A DNA stretch of 64,000 nucleotides from Dendrobium chrysotoxum. Lineage: Eukaryota; Streptophyta; Magnoliopsida; Asparagales; Orchidaceae. Position numbers and translations under genes: made by a program. Shown piece by piece: positions 33,240-46,075 of the stretch (positions are counted from its first letter, which is position 1; each line of letters opens with the position of its first letter). Under the pieces are notes generated by a model. That model had not been told where the DNA came from, made no database searches, and saw nothing but the letters and a program-made list of their open reading frames with translations. The DNA lies in contig CM034304.1 in assembly GCA_019925795.1 (NCBI GenBank), forward strand, positions 9,673,471 through 9,737,470, read 5' to 3'.

Positions 33240-34555
33240 AAGAATAGTAGAAAGCTTGGCCATCACCATAGACACTTATCCAAAGGGCCAGCAAAAGCCA
33301 TGATCATGTTCCCATTATCTTCCCTGCTAATACCACCACACCCAAATGCAAAAATTTTAACTGCCCCATCAACATTAAGTTTGAAAGTATTAATGGGAGG
33401 TTTGATACAATATACCAAATTGGGCTCCTCAAAAAAATTTCTAATTTTTAGAGATTTGCCAAAATTATGAGCAACAAAAGAATAATTCCTAAAATTTTTA
33501 GAGGTCAAAAGATTAGCCGTGAAAAGTTAGCAAAAATTTTTAGAGGTCAAAAGATTGCTAATGCCTCTAGACAATACTCCATAGAAATAATAAAGAGGGC
33601 AGAAGATATATGATTACCTTGTCTCAACCCATGAGAGGACTTAAAGAAACCATTACTTTTACAATTAATAATAACATAGACGAAAACATTTTCGATAAAC
33701 TATTTAATAAGCTTAATGAAAATAGAATTAAAGATAAATAAATGAAGAATGTGATAAGGAAAATCCCAATTAATATTATCATAAGCTTTGGCCATATCCA
33801 ATTTGAAGATAATGTTACCCCCAAGCAACCTAACATCCAATCATCAAATTTCTTGAGCTAGTAAAATATTATTGAAATCTAAACTTACGAAAGGAGTTGT
33901 CATTTCTCAACTGCATGGTAATAAGCAAAGGGGAATGATCAGATAAAGTTTTACTAAGGTGTTCAACATGCGTAGAAGTTAAACAATTAATCTAACTATC
34001 TTTAAAAAGAAAACGATCCAAATGTTGCCAGAGATTACCCCTGATTCCAAGTAAAATTACTACCAGTATAACCAATGTCAATGAGGTTGCAATCCAAGAT
34101 CTGTTTATTAAAATCCCCCAAAAATTGATAAAAAGTTATACCCCCCAAGCCTTTCAGCTGGGGAGGAAATAGTGTTAAAGTCACCACCTACCAACCAGGG
34201 AGGATTAATAACATTATGAAAGTAACTAAGCTGGTCCCACAAATTCTTTTTAATAATGTGAGAATTAGACACATAAATAAAGGAAGAAAAATATTTAGAA
34301 TGCATAAAACAAATACTATAATGAATCACCAGATGAAAACCACCCATAATATTAATAAACATAGGATCCTTCAAAGAACCCAAATCTTATTAGAAATATT
34401 TGCCACAGCATTATTAAAACCCAAAAACCTAGCAGTACTATCCAATTTAACATTAGAAATAAAAGGCTCAATAAAAACAAGCATAGAAGTATTACAAATA
34501 CGGCAAAGATTCTTAACTCTAACTCTAGTAGAAGGATAACCAATACCCCTAACAT
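33240..34555 (-). pseudogene. LINE-A' ORF2 fragments (endonuclease, part of RT, RNase H)
   Basis: From right to left: endonuclease start (34555-34352), endonuclease middle with PPWLVGGDFNTISSPAERLGG (34108-34383), then a piece of RT with the KLDMAKAYDNINWD-type motif (33750-33840) and SNGFFKSSHGLRQG (about 33600-33660), then directly RNase H (33262-33508: FKLNVDGA and GCGGISREDNG). The RT catalytic box and the zf-RVT are missing. A C-terminal RNase H remnant continues left of LINE-B (30300-30525). Inactive. Confidence 0.7.
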
Positions 34556-34619
34556 TCCAATATGCTTTTTTTTTTAAAATTTTCTTAACTTTCCAATAAG
34601 CTTAAAGTTGAATTTTTTT

Positions 34620-35600
34620 ATGTTTTGGGTTTAGACATCATGGGTCCTCTCATTCAATCCTTTGGAATTCAATACATTTTGATGGTTGTTGATTATGTCT
34701 CTAAATTGATAGAATGAATAGAAACTCCAAAAAAAGATGCTCAGGTTGAAACTGAATTTTTAAGAAAAAATATATATTCTAGATTTGGAGTGCCTTGAGT
34801 CATCATAAGTGATAGGGGTAGCCACTTTTGTAGCATGGAAATTGAAAATCAAATTTCTACATATGGAATTAAGAATAGATGACAAATGCTTATCATCCCC
34901 AAACTAGTGGTCAAATGGAGATTAGCAATTAGGAGATTAAGAGAATTTTAGAGCAAACTGTAAGTCTAAATAGGAAAGATTTGTTATTGAGTTTGGATGA
35001 TGCACTATCAGCTTACAACATTGCATATGAGACTCCAATTGAAATATCTCCTTATAAGTTATTTTTAGGAAAGCTTGTGATTTTTCTCTAGAGTTAGAAT
35101 ACAAAGCTTTTGGGTAATAAAATAATTAAATTATAACCTTAAGGATGCTGAAGAAAAAGGCTCATATAGTTAAATGAATTGGGAGAGTATAGAAATAATG
35201 CCTATAAAAATGTTAAGTTATAGAAAGAGAAAATTAAAAGCTAACCTGATCATAAGCTAATTAAGAATGAATTTGAGCTTAAACTGGAAGTCTTGTTATA
35301 TACCTCAAGATTAAAATTATTTCCTACAAAGCTTAAGTCTAGGTGGTTAATCAAGCTCATTTACTTTTATAATATTATATCCTTATGGAGCTATAGATAA
35401 CAAGTTTTGTAAAACTACCTAAATTTTTAAGGTTAATGATCAAAGATTGAAACCCTATTAAAACAGAGATATTGAACGCCTAGAGAATTTTGTACAGCTA
35501 CCTCATATTGAATAAGAATTGTGGCATAGTCTGGCTAATGACTATAAACTTAGTATTGTATGGGAGGCAACCCAATTGATCGTCCTTATTTACTATTAGA
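34620..35600 (+). pseudogene. Athila integrase core and pol end
   Basis: LGLDIMGPL near 34632-34660 is the first catalytic Asp motif; ILMVVDYVSK follows near 34680. ISDRGSHF at about 34805-34830 is the second Asp motif; the third (Glu) region near 34920 is altered. VFPYGAI-like and the F-V-KLPKFLR segment near 35375-35440 close pol. 'Gggaggcaaccca' at 35562 is a phrase typical of the DNA after Athila pol. Several stops. Integrase would join element DNA to the chromosome. Confidence 0.75.
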
Positions 35601-35659
35601 ATTTGTGTGAGTGGTGTTCTATTTTATGGTTATAAAATCCATTGACTAGTTTCGATCTT

Positions 35660-37560
35660 AGTTGCATCTACCTAGTTCCCTAATGTTATACCCTGAAGTT
35701 CCAAAATGCCATATCAATTATGAAAAATTATTTATGTCATTCAGGCCACAATGCGGAGGAATCCAGTGCCACAGTACAAAATTTCCTTTTGGAGCACTAT
35801 CTATGTAGCTCTATGATATTGAGCTCACTAGAAATTTTGTAATTGAGTGTCGTAAAGCTACCAAAGCACCAACATAGCACTTGGTTAAAACATTAATATG
35901 TGATAAGATAATACTACAACTATTATTTATTTTATGTAAATATATAGTATTGTACTTAAGCTTATACACACTACTCAACTTTCTAATGGATGTTTAATTT
36001 ATCTACGAAGCAAATTCTATTTAGAAAGAAAGTGTACATTATCACAATAAGTAATAAAATTATGAATAATTTTCCGAACCCACGAAGAACTAACTAGAAC
36101 AAACCTATGTCAGTTTAATACTTCTTGTTAGATTGATTTGTTTTCTTAGTGAACTAATAGAAAAGTTAGATGAAATACACATGTAAAATATTCAAAAGGC
36201 AGGAACTAAAGTTTTCTAATTTTTATAAAGTTTTGAATCTATAAATCCTTAAAAGGAACATAATTTCATTAGAGATGGTTATTTCTTAAGATTGTTGTGG
36301 ATTAGATCAATTAAGTTCCATGTTTCTGTCTAGCTCATCAGAATATAAGCTATGATCCTCACTAACTTCAATTAACTATCTCCTTAAGATCCCATAATCC
36401 TAACCACAATATGTCTATTGATGGTAGGACAATGTTCTAAGTTCTCTAATTATTCATGTACCCATCATTTAAGGCTCAAGATCACACTATGCTTGAATAT
36501 ATGTAAGGCCTATACATTAATCAACTTAAGTTCTAACAAACTAATAATAATATAAATATAATAAATGTTAAACCCTACTCTCAGCAATACATGCCTTTTA
36601 AATCATCACATATTTAGAATAGTTGATTAGCTACACAAGGTGGTGTTAAAACTCATAACAAACACAATAAACATCACAACATTTTATTATACCTACTGAT
36701 TCATAAATATAAACTCATGATACAACTTAAAAGACAAAATAGAAAAGTTTAGAAATGACCCAGAAGTAAAGCTACAATCCTTTACTCACTCCATTACTTT
36801 TATCCACTTCACTACAAAACTCAAGGATAATAAATACAGGCTACACACTCTATCTTACAACTCTCACACACTCACAAATAACACTACAAAGGACCCCTCT
36901 AAGTTGTTAACCTATCTACATAAGGAATAAGGTCACTATTTGTAGTTATTATTTTTTTTTTTAACTAGCATTGTATTGTCGGTGTGGTGACACTACATCA
37001 TTACTAAACTAACACATCAGTTCACTAAAGGTAGCTTTGATTCAAAAGTCCAATCAACTTCTATTATGATGTTTAGTGATTTTTCTTTTTTTGCGGTGCT
37101 GACTATTTAGGGCCTAGGCTTTAAGCACTCCATCATATTTTTTGTAAGCTCTCCACTACAATGTTGAGGTGTGGTGTTGTAGTGCTATTTTGGGTTCTGG
37201 TATTGTTGCACTAGTTTAATTTTTCTAGTTTTCTTATAACTTATTACTCAAAATGTAAGTATTAAAAGCACAAAATCACCTAATCATAAGCAAATAACTA
37301 GACAATATTTATCTCATCAATAGGGTAGTTAAAGCTGCATGGTGGTAATCACATCGAGCACCACAACACCGCCATGTGTTGAGCACCTGACTAGTCTCAT
37401 GGTCAAAATCTTGTGATTCTAATTTCCTCAGTGAGTGTTATAGTGCTACCAACTTCCAAAATAATAATGCAATTACACATATCAACTTAATTAATTTAGC
37501 ACCATAAAGTTATTCAAGCCAACTCTACAGCTCTGATCAATTTATAAATTTTTTATTTTC
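35660..37560. repeat. LTR-like block(s), partly antisense, between pol and env-like region
   Basis: The middle (about 36780-36900) in reverse complement reads as the leader of the Athila-type LTR (words such as 'gagtgtgtgagagttgtaag' and 'tagtgaagtggat'), like 46840-46930 in the other sense. The edges hold AGTGC/GCACT words: 'ccagtgccacagtac' near 35777, 'ttgtagtgctatttt' near 37178, 'gagcaccacaacaccgcc' near 37355 and 'tatagtgctaccaac' near 37438. Probably one antisense LTR inserted next to a sense relic, but I could not fix the ends. Confidence 0.4.
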
Positions 37561-37637
37561 TTTTCACCTCCCCCTTACATTTTTGAAAGCTTCCTTATAT
37601 TTGTGTTTTAGATCCTTGGTTAATTTTTCTTATTAGA

Positions 37638-38830
37638 ATGGCACCTAGAATTTTTATCAGTAGTAAGTGGTCCAGATCCACTTCGTACAATGCCAGTAGA
37701 CTCTTTATGGCCACTATGGAGGAGCGGTACTACAGTTTAGTGGGTATGTCTATTATTCCTAAGTGGGGGTTTGATAATCATGGTGGGGTAATTCATGGCC
37801 TTATTATAGAGCACAATTGGGATTTTCTCATGATCAATGCTCATCCTAAAAGAGCTTGCATTGTTTGGGAAGTCCTTGCTAATGTGAAGAAACCCCAAAA
37901 AGATCATGCTACATCTATGGTAAGTAAGTCCCCTATACTCCTGTTTCGATAAACCAAGTTTTTTAAACCATCAAATTTAAATTTAATAGTGATGAGTACT
38001 TGAATTTTTATGTAATTGCTATAAATTATGATGAAGTAATTAGGTTCTTGACCCAGGAAGACTTAAATGCCCTATGCAATAGAAGAGAGGATAAAAATTA
38101 TTTTTTTTAGTCAACCCTCACTAAGGAGTCCAAAGCGTAGCACTAATTCATTTCTCCAAAATGTATACCTAGCAGAAATATAAGTTGACAAAGGATGGGA
38201 TAATTATAAATTATTGTATGAAAAAGATGATTGCTAATTTTCAAAAGATTGTCTTCCAGTATATCAATCTATTCTTAGGGGTCAACTTCTTTAGGTTTTG
38301 GGATTCCTAGACTTATCCTATGTGAGTTAATCAGAGTAGCAGGAAAGCTAGAGGAGGTGTAGATTATGCCTACTTATGACGTAACTAGGTCCAAAATTAT
38401 ATCTTTCAAAATCTCCTTATTAAATCAAGGAGAGAGATATGGCCAACAAAACTGACTCGGCCAACAGCAGGGTATAGATCCTATGATGCTAGTAGATCAG
38501 CTGGAGGACCTCTATAATAGAGTTTATCAAATTGGGGTTTCTATTGATCACTTTGGGCAGCAACTGACAGGGCTAGAATAAGGGATGTAAGATCATATCA
38601 TGCTCCAGCACTAATGGTAGTATCAATACCGTGATGACTATAAAGTAGCTATAATTGCAATGTTCAAGAGCTAGGAGATGGACTCCCATGGTTAGTAGAA
38701 TGCATTTCCAGGCCCACCCCACTTAGGGATGTACCCAAGTGCAGAACCTTTTTTAGCACAATTTGTAAAGACAACACATGCAATAATAGAAGAAGAAGAA
38801 TATGAAGATGAGGAGTAGGGAGAGCCCTAT
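37638..38830 (+). pseudogene. Athila env-like region, broken
   Basis: The ATG at 37638 opens a 104-codon frame MAPRIFISSKWS with the order found in Athila extra ORFs: basic N-terminus, an aromatic 'RYYSLVGMSIIPKWGFD' segment, 'LIIEHNWDFLMINAHPKRACIVWEVLANV'. Later frames at 38040-38330 (FLTQEDLNALCNRREDKN, then VDKGWDNYKLLYE) and an acidic end near 38780 (IEEEEYEDEE) continue the pattern. Plant authors often call this ORF env-like or list it as a putative plant transposon protein; its true role is not established. No signal peptide or membrane segment is evident. Stops and shifts make it inactive. Confidence 0.6.
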
Positions 38831-39694
38831 TATAATTATTATTTTGGGTTTTTAATTTTATTTTTACTTTTTTGTTATAATTTTATTTTATTTTAGCTTT
38901 TCTGTTTTAAATTTTTATTTTATTTTGTTATGTTAGTTTCCTGCACTTTTATTATTTTTGTATAAAATGTAAATTGGAAAAAATAAATGAAATCAATTTC
39001 CCCATTTTATGAAAATTTATTTGCCTTACTATATTACACTTTTGTCATGAATTATATAATTTGGAAAATTCAAAATTACGATCCCTTAAGTATTTAATGG
39101 TACATAATTTGACAAGTTCTTTAAAGAAAATAGTTAGAAATAATAATTAATCTTCCAATTTAAAATTACTATTTTTGGATAGGTTACATTTTTTTAAAAA
39201 ATGCTTAATCACTTCACTAATTATAAAGAACTTCTTGGTTTTAGGATTAATGCAAATTAACATATTATATTAATCCCAAAAAAGTCAGTAATTAGGGATT
39301 ATGAATTTTTAACAAAATTTAGGTTAGTATAATAAGTGGAGGCAATAGAGAGATATTCAAAATAAATACATGGTTTTAGTAAATAAATAAAAAAGTGTTA
39401 AAGTAAAAAAGATTGAGAAAGGAAAAATATTGGAATATTAAAATTAGTACCTATATTGTCTAGCCCCACTTAAAAATAATAATTAGAGGTAATAGACAAG
39501 TATTCAAAATTATTATAAAATACTTATCCAAATAAAAGAAAAAGAAAAATTAAAATTAAAAATGATAAATACTAGAATATTAAAAACTAGTACCTATAAG
39601 GTCTCGCCCAATTTCTATACTCCTAAAAAAATTATGAGAATTATAATCTTTAAATCTGATAGGTAGATCCAAGGGTTAACTTAATGTGTAATTT
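38831..39694 (+). mobile_element. Non-coding 3' region of the Athila element (left of LINE-D)
   Basis: AT-rich, no coding frame. It contains a diverged tandem duplication of about 145 bp: 'gaatattaaaattagtacctatattgtctagcccca' (in pieces) near 39435 recurs as 'agaatattaaaaactagtacctataaggtctcgccca' near 39572, each after 'gaggcaatagagagatattcaaaat' or 'gaggtaatagacaagtattcaaaat'. Its end is the LINE-D target site; the same kind of DNA continues at 46076. Confidence 0.45.
39680..39694. repeat. Left 15-bp target duplication of LINE-D
   Basis: CTTAATGTGTAATTT, identical to 46061-46075. The final T run merges with the LINE's poly-T. Confidence 0.9.
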
Positions 39695-39747
39695 TTTTTT
39701 TTTGAAGAAATGCCCTAGGAAATTTATTAAAAAAGCTTAAATACAAT

Positions 39748-42700
39748 CTACACAGTGATAGAAACACTGTCATATTCCTCTTTTAACAATGAAATAAAGG
39801 AAGGAGGAATCTTATTACAACTAACATCATCCCAAATGAAATCTAGCATAGTTAGCACAAAAATTAGCTAACTAATTACAACTCCTATTAGAAAAATGAA
39901 ATAAAACTTGATTAAAGCAATTTAAAAAAGATAAATATTCCATGGAAATGAAATCCTTGTTTATATAAGTCTTATTCTGCAAGCTTTGAATGGATTTGAT
40001 AACATTATAATTGTCTCCTTCTATAATAATTCCTTTTACATCAAGCATCCAATCCAGTATAACTTTCTTCAAAGAGGTGGTAGCTAACATCTCCAGTTGT
40101 GAAATGTTCAAGTGAAGACCACTTAAACCAAAAGCAAATAAGAATCTTCCTTTACAATCTCAGAAAACACCACCAATACCTAATTTATTTGATCTCAACA
40201 AAGAAGCATCAACATTTACTTTAATCTATTCAGAAGGAGGAGGGTGCCAAAAGGAATGAGACAGCTGATGAAGCTGGTTCACACCCCAGTTTTCCAAATA
40301 AAGATTAAAAGTAAACAATGCCATAACAAAATTGACTGCATTGGCCACCACAAACACATAACGATCTTCCTTCCTGCCATGTCTAATCTTATTCCTACTC
40401 TTCTAAGAAAAAAATACAGCTGAATAGTACATATTCCCAATGAAAGGATCATTATTAAATAATTTTTCTAGAGTTTTATTACACTCATCCAAAGATTCAA
40501 AAACCCGCACAACAAACCCCAATAATTTAAGAACATTATTTACAAGACGAAGCTTCTCACAACTTATAGCAATGTGTTCTGGATTTCCAATAGTGTTACA
40601 CCCTCTCGGATAGGCACTACCATCCAACAATCTTCTATACATCAGAAAATCATTAGAAGGAATTGCATTATTATTTAACCGCCACCAAAATAATGCTACT
40701 TGAGGTCTCAGCTTCAGTTTTCTACTCCACCTCCAATATTTATCTTCATCAAATTCTTCGTACTATTTTTTGAGGCTATTGTAGAGATGGATTTACTAGA
40801 ATATTTGTAAAATAGCTCCAATTGATCATTCTGTGAATCAGAATGGATATTCATAGATTTTATATCGTCCACCATTTCTTTGCCAAAGAAGTTTCTCAGC
40901 TTGAATTCATTCTAGTTCCCATCCACAATGAATTCATCAAGATACTGACATTCTTCATCCATATTCTCCACATACATAGGCCACTTTGAATACTTATATC
41001 AAGCAGTCATACATATTTTAATGTATTCATAGCAGCACCCATAAACGCTCTCCATCTAACAATGAATTCATCAAGATACTTACATTCATCATCCATAACA
41101 ATAGGTTGCAGATACTTTGCCCCATTTAAAATTATCTTCAATGTAGATGAAACATTTTGTTTTACTTTAGAATTCCATATGTCCTTGCCATACTTAGAAG
41201 CCAAAGTCCTATTGAGCAGATATTGCAATTATTAATAAAATTCCATGCAAATTTAGCCCTCAATGGACCAACTTGAAAAGAAGTTGATTGCAATCCTTGT
41301 CCAGCCATGTTCCTTGATTTACATAAAACCTCCCAAGCAACATAATGCAATTCTTTTGTACCGTCTTGCTTGTGCCATACAAAATCTCTAAACATTTTAT
41401 CAAAATCTTTCAAGACTCCCAAAGGAACTAATGTGTGAGTTGATAAAAAGACTGGAAGGGAAAGAAATGCTGATTTAATAAGAAGAAGCCTTCCTGCAAG
41501 AGAGATGAATCTATTCCCCCAAGCACTTAACCTATTTAAAGCTTTGTCCATCAGATTTTGAAAGTCGACAAAAACCAGCCTCCTCAAAGTCCAAAATCCT
41601 TGAAATAACCTTCTTTTTCCTTCTTTTAACTGATTTTCCAAACATAATAGATGACTTCAAAGTATTAAGCTTTTCTCCAGTCCACTTGCAATACCTATTG
41701 AGAATGCTATCTACTTTCTTCACACTACTATAATTCACCTCAGAAAAAAAAATAATATCATCTGCATAAACTAAATGGGATATTTTCTGAGCAGTTGGTG
41801 CCACCTTTATTCCAACATTCTTTCCCTTTTGGGCAAAAGCATTTGATAATAGTTGAGAACACCTAATAAAAAGAAATGGAAGTAAAGGACAACCTTATCT
41901 AAATCCACTTCTAGCCTCTATCCAATTAGAATAATTTCCACTAAACATTATTGAAAATTTTGGATATGTCACACACTCTAGTAAAAGTTTCGAAAATTTT
42001 GTAGGAAATTCGAAGTACTATAAGACTTTCTTAAGAGTAGACCATCCCATACTATCATAAGCTTGTTCCATGTCAATCTTAATTGCCACTAACCCTTTCT
42101 TCAATTAAGAATATCTAAATTTATTGAATACCTCTTGAGCAAGTAAAATGTGATCTGACAAAGAATGACCTCTAACAAAAGCAGATTGGTCTTCTAAAAT
42201 AATCTTGGTTATGATAAAATTCAACTTATTCAACAACAACCTTGCCACCATCTTATAAATTGACAAACAAAGGCTTATAGGATGGTAATTAGCAGGTGTT
42301 AAAGGATTATTTACCTTAGGGATCAACACCACCAAAGTTTCCTTCCACTCCGAACTCATTTCACCATAAGTAAGAAATAGATTAATGGCCTTCCAAACAT
42401 TATCTTTGACAATAGACCAATAAGCTCTAATAAAGAGTAAGTAATCCCATCTTTGCCTGGAGATTTATTCAGCTCCAATTGCTAAACAACTTGTTCCAAA
42501 TCTTCCATAGAGAAATTGGCTTCAAGCAACTTCTTATCAATGTCTTCAAGCACCTTCAAAGGACACGGCCAACCCTTTAAAACATAACATCTTTCCTTCC
42601 ATTTGTCTTAAAAAACTTATAAAAAATTTCTTCAATCTCACTCTAACCTTCAATCATCAAACCATAGCTATTTTTCACTTTGTTGATCTACATCCCATTC

Positions 42701-43825
42701 CTTCTTGCCATTGTATACGCATTAAAGAACCTTGTTTTGGAATCTCCCTCTTCCATCCATTGGACTTTAGCCCTTTGCCTCCACTATGTATTCAGTCGAG
42801 CAAGAGTTGTATTAAATACACTCACTTTTGACCTCAAAAGGAAAAGTTTATCTGCAGATAAACTGCCACCTTCATCTTCCTCTACTTGTAACTCAAGAAT
42901 CTCCTTTTTAAGACGATCCTTCAAAACCATAAAGTTTTGAAGTTTAGATTTACTCCAAAAGTAAAATGCCTTCAAAGTTATTCTGAATTTCTTATTAAGG
43001 ATTTGAACAATATCTCCTTGAATATTTTTATTCTAATACTTAACTACAACAACTGAAGCCATATCGAAAACCGAAAATTCCTCAAATTTTAGATTTCTGA
43101 TTCTCTAAAAACTAGAGATAAAAATCTTCAGCAATATCGACAGTAATCAGAAGCTACTCTAGCAAGATGCCTGACAGCCGCCAACTGAATAGCATCAAGT
43201 GCAGCCGAGTTCAATAAGTAGTGGTTTATCCTTTCCAAGATGCGAGCACTACCACACCTATTATTACGCTAACTGTACTTGGGACCAATCACACCAACCT
43301 TATGATAATCATTATGATTCATAAATCTTTTCATATCCTGAGGCCCTTGAGAAAGAAAAAACTTCTTCCCTCCTATTTTTATCTTCCTGAGGTAATAAAC
43401 AGTTGAAATCACTAGCCACAACTATAAAATATATTTAATCAAGTTTTTTTTCTAGAAAATCCCATAAGCTCCACCTTTTGTAGATATCACTACTGCCATG
43501 AATAGTAGCCACCAACCACACACCTCTGCTATTGATACTCAGCTCCCCTATACCAAATTAAGAAGAAGCTTCTATGATTGAAAGAAGCAATATTCGTTCT
43601 CCAGAATACCATAATCCCTCCTGACAAATCATCCACAAGAAAAAGAAAAAACTCCCAATTATTATCACCAATGAATCTACTGAATTCCAATCTTTCTATA
43701 AAAGAAATCTGAGTTTCCACAAGACCAACAAAAAATGTATCAAATTCTCTAACAAACTCTTGAGATATCGAGAGGCTTCAAATCTCCTAGCCCCCCTTAC
43801 AATTCCAAAATGCTATGGAAGACAT
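39748..43825 (-). pseudogene. LINE-D ORF2, broken, RT box YADD intact
   Basis: ATG (43825-43823) overlaps the ORF1 stop. Endonuclease starts MSSIAFWN; its remainder is decayed (43720-43529: FIERLEFSRFIGDNNWEFFLFL, LSGGIMVFWR). A linker lies near 42975-42784. RT: ETLVVLIPKVNNPLTPANYHPISLC (42345-42275), AFVRGHSLSDHILLAQE near 42180, and YADD at 41768-41757. Thumb and connection lie at 41640-41162 (LNRLSAWGNRFISLAGRLLLIKS). The zf-RVT is CNTIGNPEHIAISC near 40590, the RNase H end is at 40111-39748 (IIIEGDN present). Stops and a 36-bp displaced duplication near 41061 disrupt it. Confidence 0.78.
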
Positions 43826-45974
43826 TAAGAATTCATAGTGGGATTTCTCCCACTACTGAACTTATTCAATCTCATTTTTCCAATTACGAGTAAGGATATT
43901 TACTTTTCCAAGTGATCTAAGTTTCTTTTGAAGCTTAAATTAAACCACCCCAGATATTTCAAAATCCAACCCTTCAACCTTTTCAAATCATCTTTCCTTC
44001 TTCAACAATTTCTCCATCCTCCTTTTCATTCAAATCGAATTAGGTTCTTCATAACCATATGAATTCAAGATATTGAACTTATTACTATCAGTTGGAATTT
44101 CATGCAAAATAGAATTAGAATTCTTACCAATATCTGAAAGAGTAGTAGTCTTCTCTGATTGATTATTAACCACATTTAACACATTAAAAGGATTACCATC
44201 AATATGCATATCATCAGAAATAGACATCTGATTCTTACCACAAATAAGTGAATCCTGAACCGAGTAAACCTTTATAGAATCCAAACTAATGCAAGCACCA
44301 GGAACATCCAATAATAAATCAAAAACTTTATCATGAGGCGCAATAACTTCTTCCTAAATAGAAGCCTTTACTCCCAAACTATCTGTAATACCACCAGCAT
44401 CCTTACTAACCCCTCAATTTATAGTAACTGCAACTTTAACAATTCCTGCAGCTAGAACCTTAACAGTATTTGATTTCAATGTATTATAAGTTTCCCTCAT
44501 CTTCCAACAATTTTTAAAATTTTCCTAACCATAGTCAACATGAATCCAAGGACCATAATTAGAGTCCAAATCTCCACCCACACTATTCCCAGCATTTACG
44601 ACTTGATTAATAGCAGTAGGTTTAGCCACATCACTATTCCCTTCCACAGCACCAATAGCAGGACCAACAGCCTTCACCAAACCTCCATGAAGATTTCCCC
44701 TCTTCAACTCCAGCCCATTCTCTGAACAAGAATCCTTGAGATGGCCAATCTTACCATAATTAAAAAAACATTTGAAATACTTTCGTATTCAATTTTTTTG
44801 TTTTGGAAAAATCTTCTAGAAGAACCTTCCACCCAAACACCCAAAGGTAATTTACTATCAAGCTCAATATGAACACAAACTCTTATAAATTCTCTCCTTA
44901 CTATCAAGCAATCTTACTAAGATTCATTTCATCCCAACATTCCAATGGGAGATGAGGCATCCTAAACCAAACAAATGCATTTAAACCCTTCAAAAAAGAT
45001 TGAGAAAAACTAGGAGACCATTTATCTAGACTAATGATATGCCCAAGGACCATCAGATAGCACCAACTCCATAGAATTTGATGATTTGAAAGAGCATAAC
45101 ACCCATTCTAAACCAAAGAAGTAATGTGAAACTTCCCGAATCGATTCCACTGACGACATAATTCCAAGATAATATTATAGAAAGGAATATTCTAACCAAA
45201 TACTTTCACCACCACAGCATTTTAAAGGCTCTTGTTATTCTCCAATTCATTTTGGATATTTAATTTCACCGCTACACCATCATTCATAGTAATTAAATCA
45301 AAATTAGTTTTCATAATTTTGATATTTGATTTTCTCCCCGAAGCTTTAGGCAAATCATCAAGAACATGAATCTTCTTCATCAGAGAAGAGGAATTGAAAA
45401 CTTCTTGATCACATAAATTCAATTCACCATATTGACATTGTCGCACTGAAGTCAGATCAGACTCACCCATAACAACTCTATGCTCCTTCACAGCAGTAAT
45501 GCTTCCATTACCTCCATCATAAGCCCCACCATCCTCCTTATTTACTAAATCAGCCAAATCACCTGATACAACCTTGACATATTAACAAACATTAGAATTG
45601 CCATTCCCAAATCTATTAACAAAGATCTTCATCCTGGATGACAATGATGCCCCAAGATCTAAACAACCATAAACATCCTCCTTATTCCCCTTCAGGATAT
45701 CCGAAAACTTAGGACTCTTAAACTTAACCTCTGAAACAACACCTTTACCTTTACACATTAAAGATAAATCCTTCTCAACACCAAAAGAAGGAACTTCATT
45801 AATTACTAAAGCCTTTTCTTTGAAACCTCTATTCTAATCACCAAAGATGGATGAACTAGATGAAATTCTGCTAAAAGAATCTCCAATCAAATGACCAAAA
45901 GTTCTCCCATTCAAACCAGCATAATCGATTCCAACATGACCACCAGGAGGAGGCTGGCAATCCTCTGCCGCCAT
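43825..45974 (-). pseudogene. LINE-D ORF1, broken
   Basis: ATG at 45974 gives MAAEDCQPPPGGHVG. Frame then changes several times: the N-terminal part continues to about 45222 (DLPKASGRKSNIKIMK, VAVKLNIQNELENNKSL), DUF4283 pieces lie in 45220-44870 (REFIRVCVHIELDSKLPLGVWVEG at 44900-44820), and the zinc knuckle near 44770 reads CFFNYGKIGHLKDSC, so the second Cys is Tyr. After GPWIHVDYG (near 44530) comes a polar tail to the TAA at 43825-43827. The protein would bind LINE RNA; the copy is not translatable as a whole. Confidence 0.7.
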
Positions 45975-46060
45975 CACCGGCCGCACAAAGAAAATGCGGC
46001 AATGGAAAAATCTAAAAAAAAAAACAAAAATTTCTCTCTCTAGAAACCTGGACACTCTCT

Positions 46061-46075
46061 CTTAATGTGTAATTT
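46061..46075. repeat. Right 15-bp target duplication of LINE-D
   Basis: Identical to 39680-39694, directly after the LINE's 5' end. Confidence 0.9.

Larger units (their letters stand above)
28793..34559 (-). mobile_element. LINE-A': 5'-truncated copy of the LINE-A family
   Basis: The 3' end is on the left ('gggtttcccctaaaaaagagag' on the minus strand), the 5' end on the right, within the first codons of ORF2 (tattggaatgttaggggtatt, in LINE-A tttggaatattaggggtatc). ATATGCT flanks both ends (28786-28792 and 34560-34566), a short target duplication. The flanks are Athila integrase: MPINYM on the left and the LDIMGPL motif on the right. Without LINE-B it is about 3.1 kb, much shorter than LINE-A, because of 5' truncation and internal loss. 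Confidence 0.8.
39695..46060 (-). mobile_element. LINE-D: full-length LINE, 6.4 kb
   Basis: It begins on the minus strand with AGAGAGTGTCCAGGTTTCTAG right after the target duplication, has a short 5' leader, ORF1 (45974-43825), ORF2 (43825-39748) with a one-base TAATG overlap, a 50-bp 3' UTR and a poly-A tail (poly-T at 39691-39703). Both 15-bp target copies are identical, suggesting that this is among the younger insertions here. Its ORFs nevertheless carry stops and shifts. Confidence 0.9.

Noticed and set aside
35660..37560. A host gene or microRNA precursor between pol and the env-like region
   Set aside because: No frame or long foldback; words match the Athila LTR blocks in either sense.
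37638..38830. A true retroviral envelope gene
   Set aside because: The sequence fits the Athila extra ORF, but no signal peptide, furin-like site or membrane anchor can be seen and it is broken.
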